Assembly: GCA_963969365.1 (NCBI GenBank)
Contig: OZ017755.1
Coordinates: 2,480,001-2,544,000 of the forward strand
From: Asterochloris sp. CNOR1
Lineage: Eukaryota; Chlorophyta; Trebouxiophyceae; Trebouxiales; Trebouxiaceae
Length of the DNA stretch: 64,000 nt
Direction: 5' to 3'
Shown: in pieces, positions 45,301-58,200 of the stretch
How the letters are laid out: each line of letters begins with the position of its first letter
Numbering within the stretch: position 1 is the stretch's first letter
The notes under the pieces: generated by a model
Database searches by the model: none
The model's input: the letters and a program-made list of their open reading frames with translations, nothing else
What the model was told of the DNA's origin: nothing
Program-made: the position numbers and the translations under genes

Positions 45301-48300
45301 CTCTGTGCTGCCTTCAAGCGCTGCATTGGGCAGCATCAAGCACCTTGACGAGCATTGCACCAGTGGAACTCTGCCCCTGGTAAACAACCGTCTTTTTCTA
45401 GCAACACCGCACCACAAGCCTGCGCAAGCTGGAGGATGCCAAACTGGCTTTGTATTCCACCCCCCCTCCCCTTTCCCGTGATGCACAGATACAGATATAA
45501 AATGGCAGAGCCCTCTGCGTCAGCCCTGGTACAGAGAAGTCGGCTCAATCCTGCCACAGTGCTGGCGTGTCCACACAAAGTCAAAGCAGTGTGCACCAGG
45601 GCCCTGCAAGGTGCCTGCATCGTCTGGCACGCACCAGACGACGGGAGCTGAGATGCAGCTGAAGGTGAGCAGCACATCAGAGCACAGACAAGGCGTGCAC
45701 CTCCTGTGCTGCGCATGTGCCGCAGCACCCAAGTGGTCCAGCCGTCCTGTAGGCAGTGTTTGGCCCCTTCGACACACAATGCAGTCGCCTCATGATGCAC
45801 GCAATGATCGACTGGTTGACTCCTTCAATCCATGTTGCAGTCCCCTCAGAGTGGCTATAACTTCGCTAATGTGCCGCTCACTGCCAGGACCTACATGATT
45901 TGGCTGCTTTGCAGGCAGTAAGTCACCCCTTTTGCCCACACAGCAGCCCCCTCACAGCGGCCTGTCACCTCTCTGCTGCGCCACCGCCAAGACCCACATG
46001 ATCTGGCTGCTCTGCAGGCAGTGAGTCACCCCTTCAACCCACTTCAACCCACACAGCAGTCCCCTCACAGCGGCCTGTCACCTCTCTGCTGCGCCACCGC
46101 CAGGACCCACATGATCTGGCTGCTCTGCAGACGGTGGTTCACCCCTGCGAGCCCCGCGTCGGGCTGGCCCCAGCAGGCGCGCAGGGTGCCGGGTGCCAGC
46201 TGGGCCTGCACCCCCTCAGGAGGCTGGATGACCAAGCTCACACAAAAGTGCGAGCTGCCGAAGTGGGGGTGGGGGCGCGTCAGTCCTGCAGGCACCGAAA
46301 CGGAAGCCTTTTTTGTACAGGCTGGTCTGTTGCAGCAATCTGCATGCACTGCTGGAGGCCGGTGTGACAGCTGGGACCTGCAGGCACATGCAGCTGCTTT
46401 GGGCATGGAGGCATGAACTTCATTAGGTGCAAGCTGGCACCCTCACAGGTCTAAGTGACTTATGCAGATGGAGACTGAAAGAGTGGATTCTGCTGTGGTG
46501 CACCACACAGAGTGTCAATAAACACAAACATATGTACATGTTTTGTGTAATTTTGCTTTGCCTTCCCGTATTATGTTGTTGGGGGTTGCCTGCCAGGTGT
46601 CCTCGGCACTCATAGATGCCGCAACAGGGCAAGCACCACCTTGGCAAGACAGTGGTATGTATGCTTATATGACTTGCCTTTGACAGGAGAGCCGGCGGGT
46701 GCAGGAGGTTGCGGCGCAGGCGGCTGCTGCTGCACATTGCCTTGCTGCTGCTGGCTCAGCTGCAGCGCGTGCTGCACATGGGCATAGCCTTGGCCCCTGC
46801 AGAACACAGCAGTGCTTGTGTCTGCTGTGCATAGTCTGCTCAGCGTGGTTGTGTGCAAGCTCAGCTGTGTACATATTGTGCACAACACTGCATCCAGGAG
46901 ACCTGTGGCGAGAGTTGCATGCCTTGCTGCTCCTGTGTGGGGCATTGCATTGCAACACATGTCCCTACGAGAATGGCCTTGTCTAATGCAATCACCATAC
47001 AAAGGGAGCTTGACCAAATGCTGATGACTCACCGCGTCAAGCTGCAAGGCAAATGCCGGCGCTTGAGGCATACCATAGCGAGTGCGCCACCACGTCAGGG
47101 CCAGCTGCATCTAGCTGTGGGGCAAGTGGCTGCCCTTCAAGCAGTTGCACAGCAGCTACGCCCACACGGACCCCCTTGGCAGGCCACACCTGCAGCTTAA
47201 ACCCTCTTGCCCCACTGCCAGATGTGTACAAGGTGGTGCACAGCGCCTGTGCCCACCTGGGCTCCTCTTTGCTCCACTGCTGGATGCCTCCAAGGAAGTG
47301 CACAGCGTCTCTACTCACCTGGGCTCCCTTTGCCCGGCAGCGCCTGCAGCTGGGTGACGTTGCCCCACTACCAGATGGATGCAAGGAAGTGTAGAGAACC
47401 TCGGCCCACCTGGGCTCCCCTTTGCCAGGCGGCGCCTGCAGCCTGGCACCACCACTGCCACCGCCAGGTGCAGCGGGGCCAGCTGGCTGCTGGGGCAGGG
47501 CAGGTCTGCCCAGGCTGGAGCCCTGTGCGGGGCCCAGCATGGGGCCCACAGTGACCTCCACCCAGATGCGTATGACGCTGTCCTCCCCCACAGTCATCAG
47601 GGCTGGCTGGGAGGTGGCTGCAGCCACAGGCGAGCCCGCCTCATCCCCATTCTCCTCTTCTAGGTCGGGACTCACACCTGCAGTTGCACTCAGAGTTCTG
47701 TCGTCAGGCGGGGCTCAGGTTGCTCCAATGGTGCAGAGCTCCAAGCAGCCAGCAAGACCGCCGTCTGAGGCTGCTCTGACAGCAACCTGCAGGGCAGGTT
47801 GAACCTGGACGGGCATTCAGTATCTGGGGGCCAATCCACTCCAGCATAGATTGAGCTTGATCCAGTGCGGACACTGCTGTCGCGCCAGTCCTGAGAAGTT
47901 GCCCTTGCAGGCAGGCTGAAGCCAATCGCCATGACAGCAGCACACTGCTCAGTGAGCACCGTCAGAGGCCGCCTGCCACATTGATGTGTGCCCCTGCCAT
48001 GGCAAGCAGCCTGCACCTGCAGATGCAACCCAGCAGACTGGTGGCAGTCCTCGGGGAAGCTTCCCTGCAGGTACCCTGCCACTCGGTAGCGCCACAGGAT
48101 TCAGTTCAGGTCAACATAGCCATCAGGCTGGCACTGCTTGGGGAGACCCAAGCGCAGGCAGCGCGCTCAGCTGGGCTTCAGGTCAACAGAGTCAGCAGCA
48201 GGGTAGACACCAGCCATGCAGCGACACTCTCCATTGGGTCCCATTGCAGGCCGCTCACTGCTGCTGGAGCGAAGCTTGCAGTTCAGCAGCAAAGTATGTG

Positions 48301-49756
48301 TGCTGGAGCGCCCCTGGATCCCAACAGTGTCAGCAGGGGGCAAGTGCTGCAGGAGAACCAGCCAGCAGGCAGCTCACTAGGCTGCGGTGCCGCAGGCAAT
48401 CCACGCCAGGCCACCAGCTCAAACTGAAGCCCAGCGTGCAGGCAAACATTTTCTCTTCCAGAGAAGCAATACAAAGGCAGGTCACCATGCTGCAGTGCCC
48501 CTGGGCTCCACTCCAGGCCGACAACGCCAGCAGGGTGGCGCAGCTGCTCAGCCAGCACCGCAACCTGCTCTGGGGAGGGCCTGTGGTGTGCCTGCCGCTG
48601 ATGCGCTGCGTCCTGGACGTCTGGGAGGTGCTCTGGCCACCAGATCGTCACCTGCACATCAACGAGATGCCAACATCTGAGGCAGGACGTGGCTGCTGAG
48701 CTCAAATGGGAGATGTTGGTTGACAAGCTTGATGAAACTCGGCATGCCCTCCTCGCAGTGATCAAAGAACAGGTCTCGATCATTTGCACCCCTGTCCGTT
48801 CCCATGCGCCACACAATTCCTGTTGAACCTGCAGGCTTTGCCCACCTGTCTGCTGCCTGGCGAGGCAGAGGCTGCCGGGGACATCACGTTGGTGCCCGCC
48901 GCCAGCAGGGTCTGGGACTGCACCAGCATGGAGGAGCTCCCCGTCCACACATGCACCAGCCTGCTGCCCCTGCCGCTCAAGTCGCCGGGCTCCGGGACGC
49001 GGTACATGACTACGCAGCCTTGGGTGTCGGCTGCCAGCAGGCCATCTCCTGCTTGGGTCCAGGACAGCGCAGCAATGTCTGCGGAGTGCTGCACCGCGCA
49101 CAGCATCTGGCTGTCCCCCTGTGGCGGCCCTGCAGCATTTGCTGCCAGCTCTGGAAGCTGCGGTGGACTTGAGAGAGACATAGCAGATCATGTGGCGGGG
49201 AACTGCAGCATGCAGGCTGCATGGAGTAGACAAAGCAGCCACCACAGCAGAACTGCAGGTGGTGCCTGCTGACCTTCGTGGGGTGCTATGCGGCCTTGGA
49301 GAGCCAGCATGCTCGCTGTGAGCGAGAAGAGGTGGATGTGATTGCCGGCAGCGGCAGCAAGTAAATTCTCTGCAGACTTGCTGCTGAATACCACGCTGAT
49401 GATGTCCCTGCCAGCATTGCGGGCCGCGGGGACAGCCAAAACTATGTCCGGCTGTCGTGCAAAAGGGACACCAGGCTGAGATGGGCTGTCTGATGATGCC
49501 TGCACCAAAAGACACTAAGTGCAAAGCTGACACCCAAGCATCCCTACCTTCTCCGCACTTAGCCACCCAGCACAAGCTCATGATGCAAAACAGATGCTTC
49601 CATGGCACTGACCTGACATGTTGCTATGCCAACCAGGCCTGCCCCTGCACCATAAGCGAGGAAATGCTGATCCGGGAGGTCGACAGATTTACAAAACTCG
49701 ATGGGTGAAGTGGGGGAGCCCAGTGCTTGGGCATCAAGCTGAAGTTGGGCCAGCAT
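27319..49756 (-). CDS. RAV1: Rav1/DmX-like (rabconnectin-3 alpha) V-ATPase assembly factor, about 2,640 aa, 32 exons
   Basis: RAVE-type regulator that reassembles V-ATPase V1 and V0 on acidic organelles. Exons: 49756-49613, ~49475/49451-49266, 49157-48846, 48651-48486, 47677-47410, 46796-46678, 46285-46082, 45320-45141, 44878-44714, 43994-43658, 43294-42834, 42457-41666, 41288-41025, 40450-39557, 39305-39110, 38620-38409, 37757-37636, 36847-36701, 36237-36127, 35941-35791, 35280-35143, 34983-34167, 33576-33476, 32984-32857, 32573-32333, 31816-31632, 31003-30869, 30271-30095, 29617-29496, 28896-28715, 27697-27611, 27467-27319. N-terminal WD-like repeats (LMTVGEDSVIRIW, LAASLDANGLVLLWSV) lead to the Rav1p_C region: GVLSESQEALL, MRQAGAGFWLTD, KDPHSCALMYTALQRKALL, VADFLGRDFSDVKNRT, KNAFVLLGKHRHELAAAFF, DPQLALFLARLL. 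A C-terminal WD fold follows (SSSGEVFLCKFGDRFATAGY, GLDASGANIAIWDT, ASADASGTIAVKDLRM). Exon 2 borders are unresolved and the start of exon 23 is chosen by frame. Several GC donors. Exon 14 encodes DPF-rich repeats. Confidence 0.92.
30255..30620 (-). repeat. Echo of Rav1/DmX exon 28 start
   Basis: The exon 28 border (CCTGCAG then GLSK, plus strand 30257-30278) recurs at about 30579-30606 with the same TTGCTNAGGCCCTGCAGG core. Following sequence also matches (ATGGTG, then GGCTGCAAA, then GATGGC). Offset about 329 bp. Confidence 0.65.
31405..31700 (-). repeat. Echoes of Rav1/DmX exon 26 donor end
   Basis: The exon 26 end (plus CAGCTGCTCACCGACTGTGG at 31621-31640, with flanking TTCCAGGACCTCGGTGG) is echoed at 31411-31480 (CAGCTGCTCACCACCTGTGG, TTCCAAGACCTCAGAGG). 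The offset of ~210 bp equals two ~105-bp units. A GAAGCTGGTGCC block repeats at about 31570 and 31656. Confidence 0.65.
34020..34230 (-). repeat. Echo of Rav1/DmX exon 22 end
   Basis: The end of exon 22 reads EGDRLSRSHSAFSGKSLI. About 130 bp downstream in the intron (34041-34095) a copy reads RGDRLSRRASASSSRPL in the same orientation, clearly paralogous but outside the gene model. Confidence 0.8.
38586..38950 (-). repeat. Four-copy echo array at Rav1/DmX exon 16 acceptor
   Basis: The real exon 16 start reads ALPSADWAALDAAGQQ (acceptor 38621-38622). An echo near 38791-38834 reads LRPAEWAALNAAGSKK after its own acceptor-like CAG. Further partial copies near 38701 and 38909 share the ACAGGTCTCC and CACACACAGGCTCCT blocks. 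Spacing is about 90-118 bp. Confidence 0.8.
39557..40450 (-). repeat. DPF-rich protein repeats in Rav1/DmX exon 14
   Basis: One long exon codes for six imperfect copies of a motif like DPFAFNMGAFGMG (variants DPYAFDMGSFGGD, DPFAFNPDAFGMG, DPFAFNPEAFGMG, DHFAFDPEAFGMD), spaced by Ala/Pro/Gln-rich linkers of ~15-25 residues. It ends in an acidic helix (SLEELEALERLLLPQ). The frame is open for 298 codons and in phase with both neighbours, so the repeats are translated. It lies in the low-conservation middle of the Rav1/DmX protein. Confidence 0.9.
43979..44275 (-). repeat. Echoes of Rav1/DmX exon 10 start
   Basis: The real border reads GISAGNQPLAMVHE (acceptor 43995-43996). Upstream intron copies at 44100-44120 (reading DVSAGSMPLATTHH) and 44248-44270 keep GCCAGCTGAGA and an acceptor-like CAG or TAAAG. 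Offsets are 121 and 148 bp. Confidence 0.8.
44891..44912. repeat. Telomere-like TTTAGGG run at a splice acceptor
   Basis: Two adjacent units of the plant/green-algal telomere heptamer (TTAGGGTTTAGGG plus a degenerate third) lie in a Rav1/DmX intron, 12-34 nt upstream of the exon 9 acceptor. On the coding strand this is a CCCTAAACCCTAA tract that could serve as branch site. Confidence 0.8.
45840..46140 (-). repeat. Near-identical 106/113-bp tandem copies of Rav1/DmX exon 7 end
   Basis: The exon 7 end (reading SSQIMWVLAVAQQRG, donor at 46081) lies in a ~75-nt block from 46056 to 46130. The block is repeated at about 45944-46017 with only about two mismatches, and again, more diverged, at about 45841-45915. 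CTCACAGCGG starts at 46064 and 45951, and its variant at 45845. Each copy carries the donor site. The youngest pair looks recent. Confidence 0.85.
47160..47450 (-). repeat. Echo array of Rav1/DmX exon 5 donor
   Basis: The real exon 5 end (GKGEPR then GTGGGC donor, plus CACCTGGGCTCC at 47407) is echoed at about 47317 and 47254, with a degenerate copy near 47170. Copies keep the donor and the following VLYTSLHPSGSG-like or LCTTLYTSGSG-like frame. Spacings are 90 and 63 bp. Confidence 0.75.
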
Positions 49757-49868
49757 AATGGTCCACTGATCTGTTTGGAGCTCAACACGTGAACATCAAT
49801 GGTTTCAGAGCACAGCACTGGCCCACTTCCTTGCTTGACTGTGCTTGTTGTGGGCTGACTGGCATGCG

Positions 49869-49873
49869 TTACA
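49869..49873 (-). promoter_or_regulatory. TGTAA poly(A) signal for beta-tubulin
   Basis: Minus-strand TGTAA 88 nt past the tubulin stop and 113 bp before the Rav1/DmX start codon, within a 204-bp intergenic gap. Confidence 0.6.
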
Positions 49874-49960
49874 GAAGGGCAGGACCCTGCTACTTCTGAT
49901 TGATCCCCATTGGGTTGATGAGCATGCGATACAGAGCACTGCCAAGGGGATATCAAGCTA

Positions 49961-53638
<3,678 letters not shown>

Positions 53639-55255
53639 GTTTGCTTAGAGCCTGCAGGGCAGCACAGAAAACGCTTGGGTGATCAGCCTGGGGGCGGCGC
53701 TTTGCTGTATTGTGGTGGCCCTCCTGTCAATAGAGGTCAGCCTGTGGCTTTAGGGCTAAGGTTCTGCAGCCAGAATGAAGAGTGGCGCCGTACTTTGACC
53801 AAGTCAGCATCGCAGGCACCAAAAACAGCCAGTTTGCAGTGCTGCGGCTGGGCCCATTACAGGCGCCCTGCTGTCCTGGCAGCACCATGACACATGACTG
53901 CCTGTATTGTTTGGCCTGCAGCTCTTCAAGACTGGAAGATCATGATGGAAAGGACAAGAAGCAGCCAAGGGCAAGCTGCATGACTGAGGCCAGCTCATGT
54001 GAGGCGGTCTGACCATGGCGCACAGCCATGCGTCATCTCAGCTGGCAGTCAACTCAGCTGGCTGCAGGCCTCAGGTAGCTTGCCCAGAGGCCTGCTGAAG
54101 CACACCAGGTAAAGAGCTGGAGCTGCAGGGGACTGGTCAGGCCAGGAATGGACCTGGCGCCCAGACAGTGTTGTGAGCTGACAGGCGGCAATGCCCGCCT
54201 CTACAATGCTGCAAACGCTGCACGGTGTCTCGCGCTGGCGGCCCGGCCACCTCGGGCGACATCAAGAGCCATGCAGACGCGCTGGCCTGCGACCGTTGGT
54301 ATCAGCTCACCTATGGCAGGGGGCGTGGGCTCCAAGGGGAGGGTCAAGAAGACACCAGCTGGTCCGGAAGGAGGTGTGATGGACGATACTTTTTGAACTG
54401 AGGGAGGGAGAGCTGTGAGGATATTAAATTGCAGACATGCCAGCAACTTTCTCGGTGGACATCCTGCCCTGCTTCGATGAACCCCTCCTTGAGCTTGGTG
54501 CTTTCCCAAAAGCCCCAGCCTAGTTCAGTCTGATTGATTGGTCGTTGGTGAAATCAACATTGTTGCATGACCACATAAAGGCAGGAGGCAGCCATCCAAC
54601 CTGACACAGCCTTGGAGCGAAGGTCACCTGGACTTCAGTAATAGCAAGCACGGCATCAAGTGCAACACCACAATGCGGCTGCTGCGCAGGGACATGGATG
54701 CCCTCAGTCTTTATTATGCCATTCAGGCCAGGGTCATCTCTGCTCAGGGGCTTAAGTTCAAATTCATGGCGTTGTTTCATGGGGACCATGAAGCCTGCGA
54801 TCACCACCAGGGCAATGGCAGCCCATGTGACACGGTCGCTGCAGCAGCTTTGAACACAGTAACCCCAACAAAGCCACTGCCTGTCATGGAAGGCATACTT
54901 GGGCACGTCAAGTGGCACTTGACAGAGCAGTGATTCGCGTAGCATGCCCCGCCTTGGGAACTGTCAGCAATGCTGCCTTCCTCCATGGCCCCCAGCCCTT
55001 CAGTTGCAGGCCCCTTCTGCACTTCATGCTATCCTGTGTCTCCTCAGTCCAGCACTTTACGGGCCCTGCAACTATGGCTCCAGGCAGCACCATGTGGCAG
55101 ATGTTGCAGCAATGCAAGTACTGTATGGCAGATGGCCATCATTGAGCTTATCACCTGACCTGTGAATTGCCCCGAACGAGCATTGACATCCAGTGCTTGC
55201 AGAGCAGATGCTGGGCTTGTACCCGTATTCTAACCTAGATCTTACAGCCGGCAGC
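53639..55255. other. Region between divergent beta-tubulin and RRP5 genes
   Basis: 1.6 kb with both promoters. A possible small minus-strand gene inside it is listed separately. No core promoter element is recognised. Confidence 0.5.
54311..54838 (-). CDS. Possible small membrane protein, partial exon model
   Basis: Two exon-like segments on the minus strand. One begins after a TGCTGCAG acceptor at 54838 and reads a single hydrophobic helix followed by a charged region (VTWAAIALVVIAGFMVPMKQ, then HEFELKPLSRDDPG). The other (54397-54311) has a CTCCCTCAG acceptor and an ideal CCATAG/GTGAGC donor and reads SSITPPSGPAGVFLTLPLEP. Start codon, intervening donor and end are not resolved, and I know no matching family. 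A plus-strand frame overlaps (54148-54396). Confidence 0.25.
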
Positions 55256-58200
55256 ATGGTCGCCAAAAGGGCTGACAAGCCTGTCCCTGCCAAGCCAGTC
55301 CCTGACGTTCTCCAGGATGAGGAGACAGCATTTCCAAGAGGAGGAGGCAGCACCATCTCAGCACTTGACCGGCGCAGGATCAAAGCTGAGGCCCAAGCTG
55401 ATGCAGAGAGGGACTTCTTTGCTGAGGCATCTGCAGCCAAACGCAGGAAGTTGGGCACATCTCAGGTGTGTTTATTTGTGTGCATCTTTCACCCAACTGA
55501 CACTGGCGGGGTGTTCTGCTGGGATAGTCAGCAATTTTTGTCAGAGCCAACTTTATTTGATTGGCTGCAGGATACTGATCTCTCGTTTGTATCAAGAGGC
55601 ATCGCCAGCAAGCCGCCCAAATATGTGGACCTGCTGAAGCTCAAGGTGCTGCTCAACTGCTCTTGCTGCTCGAAAAGCACTGCCTACTTCAAGCCAGCTG
55701 TTCTGCAGACGTCAGCACCATGGTGTCAGGCCGCCATCCTCTGACCGGTAACCTGCCTGACTGACCTGCAGACGCTTAGCACTGGGGCCAAGCTGTGGGG
55801 GAGCATCGTGGAGGTGCATCCTGCGGAGCTGGTCGTAAGCCTCCCAGATGGCCTGCGCGGGCGAGTCCCTGCACAGCAGGCAAGCTGCTGTCGGCCAGCC
55901 TTCTGTGCTGCTGCTCGGCTGGTCTTCCAAACATTGGACCGCTGTCACCCATTGCAAGCTTGCACGGCGTGTCACAGGAGCAAAGCCTTGAGGTTGCTGG
56001 CACGTGGTCGCTTTTGAGGTGGCAGGCGCGGTCGCCATGCCTTGTGAGATTGTGGCGGAGATGTGTTCCGCTTTCAGGCCGCCTCGCCCCTGCACACCTG
56101 CAGGCCTCGGATCTGCTGTCTCCTACAGGCGGCAGGCGGGCTGTATGCCGCTGTGTGGGCTTGTTAGAGAGCCAGGTCCTGCATACGCCTGAGTGAAGAG
56201 CCTGCCTGCCTGTGGCAAGCCCTATTGCCATGCCACACCGCCCTGCACAAGTGCAGCAGCATGGCTGTGCCTGCCTCACACCTGCTGCCAGCCCACACCG
56301 CTCCCCCCACACCTGCAGGCCTCTGACGTGCTGGCACAGCAGGGCAAGCACGGGGAGAGCCTGCCTCCCCTGACCCGCCTATTCCATCCTGGGCAGCTGG
56401 TGCGCAGCATAGTGACAGGCCTCCGGACCGGGGCTGCAGCCGAGCCAGAGCCCAGGGCGCCAGCAGGGCAGAAGCGTAAGCGTGGGGCACCTCAAAAGCT
56501 GATCGAGCTCAGTCTTGAGGTGGCCAGGATTTGCGCGGGGGTGGCGGCAGACGAGGGTCTGCGCGAGGGCATGGCCCTGCCGGCCTGTATCAGGAGCGTG
56601 GAGGACCATGGCTACACTCTCCTGCTGGGGCCACAGGGAGCTGAGGGTGGGTGCGCCTCCTTTTAAGTTCTGTGCTGTCTCTGAACTTCACTCATCAGTC
56701 TCTTGTTGGTCATCGGGAGCTGAGGGTACGTGTTTTCCTGGCTCTGATGCATGCAATACTTGGAGCACATCTATGGATGGCTGCACACCCTCTGCACATG
56801 GCATGCTGTTATCCCGTCAGGGGGGTGCACCTCTGTTGAATCCACCCTCTTCTCCTTCTGCCTCTGGAGCATGATGGCAGAAGGCATGGTGCACCTTGGC
56901 ACCAAGCTCAACCCAGGAATGATCTGCAAGGTGAGGGATGACAACAGGCAGTGCTCTGCAGCGCCAGGCGGCAAGGTCAACAATGTTGAGATCCTTGACG
57001 AAGCTTGCTGACTTTGTTTCATGAGGTGCAAGTGGCAGGCTCCTGTGGGAGAATCGTGAGGCAGCCTGTTCAAACAGAGTGCTTCAAGCTGCCCATGAGC
57101 TGTAACAGAGTCGTAAGCACTTCAGCACATTTCTCTGTGCTTTCCATAGTACATACCCGCTGCAGTCTTCCCCACGACAAGGATGAGGCAGCTTATGGGC
57201 AGGAGGCCGTGCTGCAAGATGCCCATTCAGCCATTGGCAGAGTCGTGACATCACTGCCACAGATCTCTGTCTCACCTACTGCAGGCCTCCTTGAAGGAGT
57301 AGGATGATGAGACAGCACATGGACCGGGAGATGTGCCTGGAGCCGCTGTCCCAGGCCATAGCAAGACTGTCACTGTCACTGTCACCTGCTGCAGGCTTCC
57401 TGAGGAAGAAGGATCATGAGGCAGCCTATGGGCAGGGAGCTGTATTGGAGCAGGGAGCCCTGCTGGAGTGCGTGGTCATGCCTGGCAGCAAGGGGCGCCT
57501 TGTCAAGGTCACGACAGACCCAGAGGCGGTGGCTCACACTGTGACCAAGGATCAGGAGCGGCTGAACATTGGTGAGCGGTGTGCTTTGCTGCTGGGGCTC
57601 AGGACGTGCAGGGCTGGACACACACTGGATGTCTGAGAGGTGAACGGGCTGCTGCATAATTTGTCGTCTGGGTCCCAGGCCCTGAACACTATGTTGTGCC
57701 TGCTCTGCGATGTCTGTTCAATGAAGGCGACATCTGGCTCATGAGCAGCTGGGTGGTGCTAAGTGTGGATGCCTGGAGGATGCACTGGGTGGCTGTTTTC
57801 TGTGCCATGGCAGGCCGTCAAAGTTCTCAACTACTGGCATCCAACATCAGCATGGTTTTTTTTCAATTTTTGTTACCATAGGCAGCACAGTCCCCTCTGG
57901 GTCCAGAGTTTATGCTGCAGCATGGGCAGCATCGTATAGATCCTGCAAGCTCTGCTTTGCAACTGTCACACGATGGAGATCCCTTTCAGTGTGTCCTGTG
58001 CAGCATTCCTGCTGCCTGACACGCTGGTGACCGCACGTGAGGCACATTTCCCAAGTCGCTGCCGTGCTCCGGTCAAGGTGCAGGCGCACACTGCTGCGTG
58101 GTCCAGGCTCAAGCAGACACGTCCCACACCTTAAGGTGCAGCATCAAATCCTTTCTCATGTGTTGTGCAGCCTCGCTGCTGCCTGGATCCCTGGTGAATG

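Noticed and set aside
47690-47990. Minus-strand open segment (VLTEQCAAVMAIGFSLPAR) as a Rav1/DmX exon
   Set aside because: Frame does not join exon 4 (leftover one base); exon 4 joins exon 5 directly. It resembles an echo of exon 4 (AVLAEQLRHPAGVVGLEW).
56860-56940. Segment reading MVHLGTKLNPGMICK as an RRP5 exon
   Set aside because: Exon 4 joins the exon at 57395 in phase with family-like sequence (GFLRKKD); this segment lacks a suitable acceptor and may be a distant echo.
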